A stretch of 9,490 bases of DNA from CAZOHN01 sp964579325. Lineage in GTDB: Bacteria; Pseudomonadota; Alphaproteobacteria; Rhodobacterales; Rhodobacteraceae. The position numbers and the translations under genes were made by a program. The stretch lies in contig CAZOHN010000142.1 of NCBI GenBank assembly GCA_964579325.1, positions 1 through 9,490 of the forward strand, read 5' to 3'. Positions 1 through 6,961 of this stretch are shown piece by piece. The notes below the pieces were generated by a model. That model saw nothing but the letters and a program-made list of their open reading frames with translations. It was not told where the DNA came from and made no database searches. Position 1 is the first letter of the stretch, and every line of letters begins with the position of its first letter.

Positions 1-55
1 AAATCTCAATGGAAATCAGCCGCCGAACTGGGTCAGTTCTAAGTGGAAATCAACA
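1..55. mobile_element. Terminus of an IS21-family-like insertion sequence (partial)
   Basis: Read on the minus strand, the segment starts with TGTTGATTTCCA at base 55 and runs out of the window. This resembles IS21-family ends, which begin with TG and carry multiple short terminal repeats. Two 15-base copies (4-18 and 38-52) match at 13 of 15 positions, 34 bases apart, and share tggaaatca. Between them is a perfect 6-bp inverted repeat, gaactg/cagttc (25-30 and 34-39). The gntR reading frame loses its family resemblance exactly at this boundary, which supports base 55 as the junction. No transposase gene (istA/istB) lies within the window, so the family call rests on the end sequence alone. 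Confidence 0.55.
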
Positions 56-272
56 GCGTAATAACCACCAGTTTCTCGTGCGCCAGCCGTTGAAGCACCT
101 TGCGGATGATTGTCCGGCTGACGCCGAACGCACCCGCCAGGGCATCTTCCTGCAAGGGCGTCGCAGGACGAAGCTGGTGATTGATGATCGCCGCAAAGAT
201 CGCACCGTGAATGCGTTCATCCGTGCGTTGCTCGCGCTTGTCGGCACGCAGGCCATCGTGTGCAAAGTTCAA
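39..272 (-). pseudogene. GntR-family (FadR/FCD-type) transcriptional regulator, truncated by IS
   Basis: The reading frame encodes a GntR winged helix-turn-helix at about residues 14-71. It has the typical order of a basic N-terminus, an AI-x-x-x-x-L-x-P helix, then LAGAFGVSR (45-53) and the recognition-helix region RTIIRKVLQRLAHEKLVVI. In the family this is followed by a short wing and a ligand-binding FCD domain of about 150 residues. Here the frame passes into IS-like sequence at base 55 and stops at 39, giving 77 residues instead of about 220-240. The start is uncertain: TTG at 272 is used, and the frame stays open further upstream without an obvious ribosome site. It is divergent from the ABC-transporter operon, the usual position for that operon's own regulator. 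With no effector domain it is probably non-functional, although a free DNA-binding domain could still be made. Confidence 0.75.
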
Positions 273-315
273 GATCGGCCCTGCCCGTTGAACGCGCGCG
301 GACCCGACCGACGCG

Positions 316-329
316 CACTGTATACAATG
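316..329. promoter_or_regulatory. Candidate GntR operator (near-palindrome around TGTATACA)
   Basis: CACTGTATACAATG is symmetric at 12 of 14 positions, with a perfect 8-base core at 319-326. It lies in the 122-base gap between the divergent gntR remnant and the first transporter gene, where an autoregulating GntR protein would bind. FadR/FCD-type GntR regulators commonly bind short palindromes of the TTGTATACAA kind. I found no convincing -35/-10 pair with normal spacing on either strand, so the promoters are not placed. Binding by this regulator is an inference from position and symmetry. Confidence 0.45.
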
Positions 330-394
330 ATGTTCAACAATCTTGCCGACCGGACGTCAAGTGAGAGATCGCCGCGCGGCCGGGGTGGGCGGCC

Positions 395-1390
395 ATGACC
401 GACGAAACCTCCGTCCTCGCAGTGCGTGATCTGAGCATCGTTTTCGATACCCGCCGGGGTAGTCTCGCTGCAATCGAGGCGGTAAACTTTTCTCTGAAGC
501 GTGGCGAGGTCCTGGGTATCGTCGGAGAATCCGGTGCAGGCAAGTCGCTGACAGGCAATGCGCTGATCGGGCTTCTACAAGCGCCCGGACGTATCTCGGG
601 CGGCGAGGTTCATCTGGGCGGCCAGCGCATCGACGCGCTGCCGGCCGAGGCGCAACGTCGCCTGCGCGGCAGGCGGATCGGCGCGATCTTTCAGGACCCG
701 CTGACCAGCCTCGATCCCTTGATGACCGTGGGCGACCAGCTCGTGGAGACGATCCGGACGCACCTGCACTTAAGCGCAGCCTCCGCCCGGACCCGGGCCA
801 TCGACCTGCTGGCAGAGGTCGGGATTGCCGACCCGACTGGCCGTTTTCGGCAGTACCCCCACCAGTTCTCGGGCGGAATGCGGCAGCGCATCGTGATCGC
901 GCTGGCGATCGCGGCGGAGCCCGACGTCATCGTTGCAGACGAGCCGACCACGGCACTGGATGTCTCGGTGCAGGCCCAGATCCTGGCGCTCCTGCTGCGC
1001 CTTGCCCGCGACCGCGGCACGGCGATCATGCTCGTGACCCACGACATCGGCGTGATCGCCGAGATCGCCGACCGCGTGGCGGTGATGTACGCGGGGCGGA
1101 TCGTCGAGATCGGGCCGGTCGCCGAGGTGCTCCACGCAGCCCGCCACCCCTACACTGTCGGCCTGATGGGCTTGATCCCATCACTTTCCAGGCGGGCCGA
1201 ACGGCTACCGCAGATCGCCGGCACGATGCCACGACCGGGCCAGTGGCCCGGTGGATGCAGCTTCCACCCGCGCTGCCCGAAGGCGGGCCCTCGGTGTTCG
1301 GCCGTCGTGCCCGCAACCGTTGCCACCCCGTCGGGCTCGGTCGCCTGCCACCTGTTTTCCGGGGGCACTGCCTCGCCCTCGGCGCCTTGA
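395..1390 (+). CDS. Peptide/nickel-type ABC transporter ATPase (DppD-like)
   Basis: This 331-residue protein is a cytoplasmic ATPase that would power import by the dipeptide/oligopeptide-type transporter encoded downstream. All nucleotide-binding motifs are present: Walker A GESGAGKS (44-51), Q-loop IFQDP with Gln100, signature FSGGMRQR (158-165), Walker B VIVADEPT (178-185) and switch His216. The C-terminal oligopeptide-transporter extension follows, with GCSFHPRCP (287-295) and cysteines 288, 294, 301 and one near the end. In this subfamily these cysteines are thought to hold an iron-sulfur cluster. The length is typical for DppD/OppD. The ATG at 395 is chosen because homology begins right after it, although the ribosome site is weak. 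It is the first gene of the operon, 38 bases before the binding-protein gene. Its partner ATPase is encoded at 6001-6960. Confidence 0.93.
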   Translation: MTDETSVLAVRDLSIVFDTRRGSLAAIEAVNFSLKRGEVLGIVGESGAGKSLTGNALIGLLQAPGRISGGEVHLGGQRIDALPAEAQRRLRGRRIGAIFQDPLTSLDPLMTVGDQLVETIRTHLHLSAASARTRAIDLLAEVGIADPTGRFRQYPHQFSGGMRQRIVIALAIAAEPDVIVADEPTTALDVSVQAQILALLLRLARDRGTAIMLVTHDIGVIAEIADRVAVMYAGRIVEIGPVAEVLHAARHPYTVGLMGLIPSLSRRAERLPQIAGTMPRPGQWPGGCSFHPRCPKAGPRCSAVVPATVATPSGSVACHLFSGGTASPSAP

Positions 1391-1428
1391 AGACCCAGAA
1401 AACCACTCAACACGGGAGAGACCGCCTC

Positions 1429-2838
1429 ATGAGACTGCTGTTGAAGCCCCTGATCCTCGCTGCCGGCCTTGCCGCGGTTGGCTTTTCCGCCGACGCCAAC
1501 TCGCTGCGCTTCGCGGAATCGCAGGACATCTCCTCGATGGACCCGCACGCCGCGCGCGACGACTTCATGCTGAGCCTGCTGTGCAACGTCTACGAGGGGC
1601 TCGTGCGCTGGAACGCCGACCTNNNNNNNNNNNNNNNNNNNNNNNNNNNNNNNNNNNNNNNNNNNNNNNNNNNNNNNNNNNNNNNNNNNNNNNNNNNNNN
1701 NNNNNNNNNNNNNNNNNNNNNNGGCTGGTACATCATGGACAAGGAGTTCCAGGAGTCGATCGGCGCTGAGAAGCCGCTCGACCTGTCCTCGAACGCCGGC
1801 GGCGCGATGCAGACACAAGCCAACGGCACCGGCCCCTTCAAGCTGGTCGAGCGCCAGCCCGACGTGCGCACCGTGCTGGCCGCGAACCCCGACTGGTGGG
1901 ACGAGCGCAAGCACAACATCGACGAGATCGTCTACACGCCGATCACCAACAACGCGACCCGCGTCGCGGCCCTGCTGTCGGGCGAGGTCGACTTCATCCG
2001 GAACGCGCCCCCGCAAGACCTCGAGCGCATCGAGAGCACGCCGGGGATGAAGGTCATGCGCGGCCCGCACCTGCGGACGATCTTCTTCGGCATGGACCAG
2101 CAGAGCGCCACGCTTGAGGGCAGCGGCGTCGAGGGCAATCCGCTGGCCAACCCGCTCGTGCGCAAGGCCATCTCCATGGCAATCGACGTCGAAGGTATCC
2201 AGCGCTCGATCATGCGTGGCAACTCGAACCCAGTGGCGACCCAGCTTGCGCCGCAGATGCCGTTCTACGATGCGTCGCTCGACGAACGTTTCCCCTTCGA
2301 CCCCGACGGCGCCAAGGCCCTTCTCGCCGAGGCGGGCTATCCCGATGGCTTCACGCTGCCCATCGACTGCCCGGCGGGGGCCTTCATCAACGACGAGCAG
2401 ATCTGCCAGGCCACCGTGGGTATGCTCGCCAGGATCGCCATCACCGGACAGCTGAACATGCATCCGCCCGTGCAGTACGACACCGGCCTGCCGGGTGGCG
2501 AGTATGCCTTTTACATGCTGGGCTGGGCCGGCCTGCCGACCATCGACCCCTACAACATCTTCAGTGCGACGGTCCACTCGCCGTCCGGTGAACTCGGCGC
2601 GTGGAACCCCAAGGGTTATTCGAACGCCGCGGTCGACGCGCTGATCATCAAGATCGGCGAGGAAACCGATGTCGCCAAGCGGCAGGAAATGATCTCGGAA
2701 GTCGTCCGCACCCAGCGCGACGAGGTCGGCAAGATCATGCTGCACCAGCAGTTCCTGACCTGGGGCATGTCCGAGAAGGTGAATGCCATCGTGCCGGGCG
2801 ACGAATACACCCGCTTCTGGTACTACACGATGAACTGA
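1429..2838 (+). CDS. ABC transporter substrate-binding protein, family 5 (assembly gap inside)
   Basis: This is a periplasmic solute-binding protein of SBP family 5 (DppA/OppA type), which would capture the substrate for the adjacent permeases. The ATG at 1429 has a good ribosome site (gggagag, 1414-1420) about eight bases upstream. It also starts a clear Sec signal peptide: Arg2/Lys6, a hydrophobic core, and probable cleavage after ADA at residue 23. The frame is open further upstream, but that part overlaps the ATPase gene and does not look like protein. Typical family stretches are visible, including MDPHAARDDFM early on, NGTGPFKLV, NPDWWDERK, NPLVRKAISMAID, and a C-terminal YNIFSATVHSPSG. 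Known sequence gives 64 residues before and 371 after a run of 100 N, whereas the family usually has about 500-540 residues. The gap therefore probably hides about 90-100 residues. The ligand cannot be deduced. Confidence 0.9.
   Translation: MRLLLKPLILAAGLAAVGFSADANSLRFAESQDISSMDPHAARDDFMLSLLCNVYEGLVRWNADXXXXXXXXXXXXXXXXXXXXXXXXXXXXXXXXXXGWYIMDKEFQESIGAEKPLDLSSNAGGAMQTQANGTGPFKLVERQPDVRTVLAANPDWWDERKHNIDEIVYTPITNNATRVAALLSGEVDFIRNAPPQDLERIESTPGMKVMRGPHLRTIFFGMDQQSATLEGSGVEGNPLANPLVRKAISMAIDVEGIQRSIMRGNSNPVATQLAPQMPFYDASLDERFPFDPDGAKALLAEAGYPDGFTLPIDCPAGAFINDEQICQATVGMLARIAITGQLNMHPPVQYDTGLPGGEYAFYMLGWAGLPTIDPYNIFSATVHSPSGELGAWNPKGYSNAAVDALIIKIGEETDVAKRQEMISEVVRTQRDEVGKIMLHQQFLTWGMSEKVNAIVPGDEYTRFWYYTMN
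1623..1722. other. Assembly gap of 100 N
   Basis: Exactly 100 unknown bases interrupt the binding-protein gene. This length is a common placeholder for a gap of unknown size. The reading frame agrees on both sides only as filled, and 100 is not a multiple of three in a region expected to need about 285-300 bases, so the true length is probably different. Confidence 0.95.
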
Positions 2839-2848
2839 GGCAATCCGG

Positions 2849-2881
2849 CCCCGGGCGGCACGCTGCCCGGGGTTTTCCTTT
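2849..2881 (+). terminator. Hairpin with T tract after the binding-protein gene (intra-operon attenuator)
   Basis: CCCCGGGC (2849-2856) pairs perfectly with GCCCGGGG (2865-2872). Two more pairs (one G-T) can close a CACG tetraloop. TTTTCCTTT follows at 2873-2881. This has the form of an intrinsic terminator lying 10 bases after the stop codon and 18 bases before the permease start. Because the permease, hydrolase and ATPase 2 genes follow without another visible promoter, it most likely acts as a partial terminator or a 3' mRNA stabiliser. Either would give excess binding protein over membrane components, a pattern known from other binding-protein-dependent operons. Confidence 0.75.
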
Positions 2882-2899
2882 CCCTCCGAAAGCCCACCG

Positions 2900-3865
2900 A
2901 TGCTCTCCCTCGTCCTGCGCCGTCTCGGCAGCGTTCTTCTGGTCATGCTGGTCGTGGCGGGCCTGTCGTTTCTGATCTTCAACTACCTCGGCGACCCGGT
3001 GAACAACATTCTGGGCGTCAACGCCACGCTGGACGAACGCGACGAGTTGCGCCGGACCCTTGGCCTCGATCAGCCGACATGGGTCCAGTTCTGGCGCTTT
3101 CTGGAGCGCGCGGTCGTCGGCGACTTTGGCATTTCCTATCGAAACCGCCTGCCGGTGCTGGAACTTATTCTGTCGCGCCTACCCGCGACGCTGGAACTCG
3201 TGTTCTGTGCGACGGTCCTTGCCCTCAGCCTCGGCATTCCGATGGGCGTCTACTGCGCGCTACGCCCCAGGGGCGCGGTCTCGCGGATCCTGCAGATGGT
3301 GGCGCTTGTCGGGATCTCGATACCGCAATTCCTGATCGGGATGCTCCTGATCCTGATCTTCTCGGTCGAGTTGCGCTGGCTCTCGGCATTCGGCCGGGGC
3401 GAGGTGGTGCAGATCGGCTGGTGGTCGACAGGCCTGCTGACCGGAAGCGGTCGGCAGGCGCTGATCATGCCGGTGGTCACGCTCGCAGTTTTCCAGATCT
3501 CGATGATCATGCGGTTGGTGCAGGGCGAAATGCAGGAGGTCATGCGCGCCGACTTCATCAAGTTCGCCCGCGCCCGCGGCCTGTCCGACCGCAGCGTGCA
3601 CCTGCGCCATGCGTTGCGCAACTCGCTTCTGCCGGTCGTGACGGTGGTGGGCATGCAGATCGGTTCGCTGATCGCCTTCGCCATCGTCTGCGAGGCGGTG
3701 TTCCAGTGGCCGGGCGTGGGCCTTCTGATCCTGCAGGCGATCGAGTATGCCGACTTTCCCGTGATGGCGGCCTACCTGGCATTCGTGGGCTTCGGCTTTG
3801 CGATGATCAACCTCACGGTGGACATGATCTACCTCTTCATCGACCCCAGGATGCGGCGCGCATGA
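2900..3865 (+). CDS. ABC transporter permease (DppB-like)
   Basis: This 321-residue inner-membrane protein is one half of the transport channel. Hydrophobic segments lie at about 9-29, 98-120, 133-157, 187-207, 240-267 and 289-315, giving the six spans usual for DppB/OppB. Between the first two is the expected periplasmic loop. The ATPase-contacting EAA loop is at about 213-235, with EVMRADFIKFARARGLS followed by the HALRNSLLPVV segment. The C-terminal YLFIDPRMR is also typical of the family. ATG 2900 is used; the ribosome site is weak, but the protein starts with the usual amphipathic LRRLG before the first span. The stop overlaps the start of the next permease by four bases (ATGA), implying translational coupling. 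Confidence 0.93.
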   Translation: MLSLVLRRLGSVLLVMLVVAGLSFLIFNYLGDPVNNILGVNATLDERDELRRTLGLDQPTWVQFWRFLERAVVGDFGISYRNRLPVLELILSRLPATLELVFCATVLALSLGIPMGVYCALRPRGAVSRILQMVALVGISIPQFLIGMLLILIFSVELRWLSAFGRGEVVQIGWWSTGLLTGSGRQALIMPVVTLAVFQISMIMRLVQGEMQEVMRADFIKFARARGLSDRSVHLRHALRNSLLPVVTVVGMQIGSLIAFAIVCEAVFQWPGVGLLILQAIEYADFPVMAAYLAFVGFGFAMINLTVDMIYLFIDPRMRRA

Positions 3866-4785
3866 CCCGCGCTCTGACGCTTCTGCGCCGCGGTCTCGAC
3901 AGCGATCTCGTGTGGCGGTTCCGGCAGGCCCCGGCCGCCGTCTTCGCGGCCCTCGTCCTCCTCGTTATGGTGGTCTGCGCCGTCGCCGCCCCGCTGATCG
4001 CGCCGCACACGCCCTTCGACCCCGGGACGCTCAACCTGATGGACTCGCGCCTGCCGCCCGCTTGGGTGGAAGGCGGGAGCACGGCTTACTTCCTCGGCAC
4101 CGACGAGCAGGGACGCGACGTGCTCTCCACGATCTTCTACGGAATGCGCATCTCGCTGGCCGTGGGGGTCGCGGCCGTCCTGCTGTCGGTGACCATCGGC
4201 GTGACACTCGGCCTGATTGCGGGATGGTTCGGGGGCTGGATCGACGCGCTCATCATGCGGATGGGCGACGTTCAGCTGTCGTTCCCGACGATCATGATCG
4301 CCTTCTTCATCGACGGTGTCGCCAAGGCGGTCATGCCGCCCGACCTGCACCAGGCGACGCGCTTCTACGTCGTCATCCTCGCCATCGGCGTGGCTGACTG
4401 GGTGCAATTCGCCCGTACCGTCCGGGCCGCCACGATGATCGAGAAAAACAAGGACTACGCAGCCGCCGCCCGCCTGTCGGGCGTGTCGAGCTTCCGCATC
4501 CTGTTCACCCATGTGCTGCCCAACACGATGGGCCCGGTCATCATCCTGGCCACCCTGGGCCTCGGGGTAGCGATCCTGACCGAGGCGATCCTGTCGTTCC
4601 TCGGCCTCGGTATGCCGCCCACCCAGCCCTCGCTTGGCGCATTGATCCGGGTCGGCAACGACCTCTTGCTCTCGGGCGAATGGTGGATCTCGATGTTCCC
4701 AGGTCTTGCGCTGGTGCTTCTGGTCCTGTCTGTCAACATCTTCGGCGACTGGCTCAGGGACGCCCTGAACCCGCGCCTCTCGTGA
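3862..4785 (+). CDS. ABC transporter permease (DppC-like)
   Basis: This 307-residue inner-membrane permease pairs with the DppB-like protein. A cytoplasmic N-terminus is followed by a first span at about 27-47, the DppC/OppC hallmark LGTDEQGRDVLS (78-89), and spans near 98-121, 140-157, 168-184, 222-247 and 277-296. The EAA loop is at about 193-221 (KDYAAAARLSGVSS through FTHVLPN). Length and motif order are normal for the family. The start at 3862 shares ATGA with the preceding stop. The same strand also has a longer frame (3079-4785) that merely extends this one upstream through the dppB-like gene in another frame. The gap to the amidohydrolase gene is 16 bases. Confidence 0.93.
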   Translation: MTRALTLLRRGLDSDLVWRFRQAPAAVFAALVLLVMVVCAVAAPLIAPHTPFDPGTLNLMDSRLPPAWVEGGSTAYFLGTDEQGRDVLSTIFYGMRISLAVGVAAVLLSVTIGVTLGLIAGWFGGWIDALIMRMGDVQLSFPTIMIAFFIDGVAKAVMPPDLHQATRFYVVILAIGVADWVQFARTVRAATMIEKNKDYAAAARLSGVSSFRILFTHVLPNTMGPVIILATLGLGVAILTEAILSFLGLGMPPTQPSLGALIRVGNDLLLSGEWWISMFPGLALVLLVLSVNIFGDWLRDALNPRLS

Positions 4786-4801
4786 AAGGCCAAGGCGCCC
4801 C

Positions 4802-6001
4802 ATGTCCGACCTCCTGATCACCAATGTCCACCCCGACGACGGTGTTGCCGCCGACATCCTGATCACCTCGGGTCGGATCGCGGCCATCGGCCCGGGCCTC
4901 GCGGCACCGCCCGGCTGCCCCGTGCAAGACGGCAAAGGCGCCATCGCGATCGCGCCCTTCGTCGAGCCGCATGTCCACCTCGACAAGATCCTCTGGGGGT
5001 TGCCCTGGCATCCGATCAACGTCCCGGCCGGACTGCGCGCGATGATCGACAACGAGGTCGAGATCCGGAAGTCGCTGCCCTGGAGCGTCGAGGATCGCGC
5101 CGGACGACTGATGCGGCAGTGCGTGGCGATGGGCTCGACCCATATTCGGAGCCACATCGACGTTTCCACCTTCTACGGACTCGACAACCTCCGCGGCGTT
5201 CTGGCCGCCTGGGAGGCGATGCGGGGTGCCGTCGGACTGGAGCTGGTGGCTTTCCCGCAGACCGGCATGATGATCGATCCCGGCTGCGCTGCGCTGATGG
5301 AAGCCGCGCTCGACGAAGGGGCGAGCGTCGTCGGCGGAATCGACCCCGGCACCATCGACGGCGACCCCAAGGGCCACCTCGACACGATCTTCGGCATCGC
5401 CGACCGCAAGGACGCGAAGGTGGACATCCACCTGCACGAGCCGGGCGAGCTTGGCCTCTACGAGATGGGCCTGATCTGCGACCGGACACAGGCGCTGGGA
5501 CTTCAGGGGCGCGTCGTGGTCAGCCATGCCTTCTGCCTCGGCGACGGCCCGCCCGACAAGGTTGCCGCTATGATCGACCGCCTTGCGGCCCTGCATATCG
5601 GTATCATCTCGGCTGTGCCGGGCGAGATCGCCTTTCCGCCGATGTTCGACCTCGCGGCCCGGGGTGTGCCCTGCGCGCTTGCGTCGGACTCGATCCGCGA
5701 CACATGGAACCCGCACGGTAACGGCGACATGCTCGACCGGTGTTGGCTGTTTGCGTTCCGCAGTTGGTGCCGCACCGACGCCGAACTGCTCGCCTGCCTC
5801 GACATGGGCACCGCCCGCGGCGCCGCCCTGCTCGACCTGCCCGGATATGGCCTGGCCCCCGGTTGCGAGGGCAGCCTTGTACTGATCGAGGGTGAGAACC
5901 GGGCGCAGGTCCTTGTCGACAGGCCGGCCCGTGCGCTGGTGGTCAAGGCCGGGCGCATCGTGGCCGAGGCCGGGCGCTATACCGGGCCGGGGGCGCCGTG
6001 A
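4802..6001 (+). CDS. Metal-dependent amidohydrolase, cytosine deaminase/AtzC type
   Basis: This 399-residue enzyme of the amidohydrolase superfamily would hydrolyse a C-N bond, deaminating or opening a nitrogenous and possibly cyclic compound. Visible active-site elements are EPHVHLD (55-61; metal ligands His57 and His59), RSHID (116-120), FPQTG (Gln153), HLHE (210-213; ligand His210 and general acid/base Glu213), SHAFCLG (His242) and SDSIRDTW (ligand Asp296). The order matches E. coli cytosine deaminase, where the corresponding residues are His61, His63, Gln156, His214, Glu217, His246 and Asp313. The IRDTWNPHGNGDM region resembles N-isopropylammelide hydrolase AtzC instead, but AtzC has Asp where this protein has Glu213. 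No signal peptide is seen, so it is cytoplasmic. Its place between permease and ATPase genes suggests that its substrate is the imported compound. The substrate is unknown, and cytosine is only one possibility. Confidence 0.88.
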   Translation: MSDLLITNVHPDDGVAADILITSGRIAAIGPGLAAPPGCPVQDGKGAIAIAPFVEPHVHLDKILWGLPWHPINVPAGLRAMIDNEVEIRKSLPWSVEDRAGRLMRQCVAMGSTHIRSHIDVSTFYGLDNLRGVLAAWEAMRGAVGLELVAFPQTGMMIDPGCAALMEAALDEGASVVGGIDPGTIDGDPKGHLDTIFGIADRKDAKVDIHLHEPGELGLYEMGLICDRTQALGLQGRVVVSHAFCLGDGPPDKVAAMIDRLAALHIGIISAVPGEIAFPPMFDLAARGVPCALASDSIRDTWNPHGNGDMLDRCWLFAFRSWCRTDAELLACLDMGTARGAALLDLPGYGLAPGCEGSLVLIEGENRAQVLVDRPARALVVKAGRIVAEAGRYTGPGAP

Positions 6002-6960
6002 TGCCTGCCGCGCTGGTCTCGGTCAGTAATCTCGGGCGCAGCTTCGACGTCTCGGCACCTCTCATCCAGCGTCTCGTCACGCGTGCTCCACGCCGCAGCG
6101 TCCGCGCCGTGGATGGCGTCAGCTTCGAGGTCATCGAGGGCACGACCTTCGCCATTGTCGGCGAATCCGGTTGCGGGAAGTCGACACTGTCCCGGCTGGT
6201 GGCCGGCCTTGAGGTGCCCACCGACGGCGAGGTCACGCTCCTTGGCCGCCTCGGCAACAGCCCGCGCCTGCAGATGGTGTTCCAGGACCCGGTCGGCAGC
6301 CTGAACCCGCGCTGGCGTATCGGCCGCTCCATCGCCGAGCCGATGCCCGAGGCGATGGGCGGCCCGGCCCGCCGTGCCCGCGTGGCCGACCTGCTGCAGA
6401 CCGTCGGCCTCACAGCAGAGGACGCCGCGAAATTCCCTCACCAGTTCTCCGGCGGTCAGCGCCAGCGCATCGCCATCGCCCGCGCACTGGCCGCCGACGC
6501 GGACCTTCTCCTGCTGGATGAGCCGACCTCGGCGCTTGACGTCTCGGTCCAGGCGCAGGTCCTGAACCTGCTGAAGGACCTGCAGGACCGTCTCGGGCTC
6601 ACCTACCTCTTCATCAGCCACAACCTTGCCGTCGTGCGCTTCATGGCCGACAGGCTGGCTATCATGTATCTGGGCCGCATCGTCGAGGAGGGGCCCGCCG
6701 AGACCCTGTTCGACGACCCCGCCCATCCCTACACCCGCAAGCTGCTCGAAACCGTGCCGGACGTGAACAACCCCCGTCGCGCGCGGGACGCGCAGGCGTT
6801 CGAGGTTCCCAGCCCACTCAACCTGCCCGGCGGCTGCACGTTCCACCCGCGGTGCCCGCTGGCCAGCGACCTGTGCCGCCGCGAGCGCCCCGTGCTGCGC
6901 GACCGGCCGAACGGCACCCGCGTCGCTTGCCACGCCGTGACCGACTCTGAACAGGACTGA
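6001..6960 (+). CDS. Peptide/nickel-type ABC transporter ATPase (DppF-like)
   Basis: This is the second cytoplasmic ATPase of the importer, expected to form a heterodimer with the product of 395-1390. Counting from a GTG one codon upstream (5998), the motifs are Walker A GESGCGKS (55-62), Q-loop VFQDP with Gln96, signature FSGGQRQR (150-157), Walker B LLLLDEPTSALD (170-181) and switch His208. The C-terminal GGCTFHPRCP (278-287) has cysteines 280, 286, 293 and 311, as in DppF/OppF. ATG 6001 is preferred; it overlaps the amidohydrolase stop by one base (TGATG). GTG 5998 would give a four-base overlap and one extra residue. Either way translation is probably coupled to the hydrolase gene. Length (319-320 residues) is normal. 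It is separated from its usual neighbour ATPase by four genes. Confidence 0.93.
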   Translation: MPAALVSVSNLGRSFDVSAPLIQRLVTRAPRRSVRAVDGVSFEVIEGTTFAIVGESGCGKSTLSRLVAGLEVPTDGEVTLLGRLGNSPRLQMVFQDPVGSLNPRWRIGRSIAEPMPEAMGGPARRARVADLLQTVGLTAEDAAKFPHQFSGGQRQRIAIARALAADADLLLLDEPTSALDVSVQAQVLNLLKDLQDRLGLTYLFISHNLAVVRFMADRLAIMYLGRIVEEGPAETLFDDPAHPYTRKLLETVPDVNNPRRARDAQAFEVPSPLNLPGGCTFHPRCPLASDLCRRERPVLRDRPNGTRVACHAVTDSEQD

Positions 6961-6961
6961 C

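Noticed and set aside
273..394. Sigma-70-like promoter boxes in the divergent intergenic region
   Set aside because: TATACA/TACAAT and TTGAAC or TTGACG matches exist on both strands, but the spacings (about 8 or 27 bases) do not fit a normal promoter.
9..398. 129-codon forward frame at the left edge
   Set aside because: It runs antisense to the recognisable GntR DNA-binding domain and starts inside the IS end.
1150..2982. 610-codon open frame on the minus strand
   Set aside because: It is antisense to the ATPase 1 and binding-protein genes, crosses the 100-N gap, and is rich in Arg, Gly, Val and Asp, as expected from the mirror of GC-rich codons. No family motif is visible.
3079..4785. 568-codon forward frame containing the DppC-like gene
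   Set aside because: The first 261 codons run through the DppB-like gene in another frame and show no protein character. The real gene starts at ATG 3862 with a four-base overlap.
3829..5169. 446-codon minus-strand frame
   Set aside because: It is antisense to the DppC-like permease and the amidohydrolase start, with a low-complexity His/Arg/Gln/Asp composition typical of shadows of high-GC genes.
4754..5716. 320-codon minus-strand frame
   Set aside because: It is entirely antisense to the amidohydrolase gene, whose catalytic motifs are clear on the plus strand.
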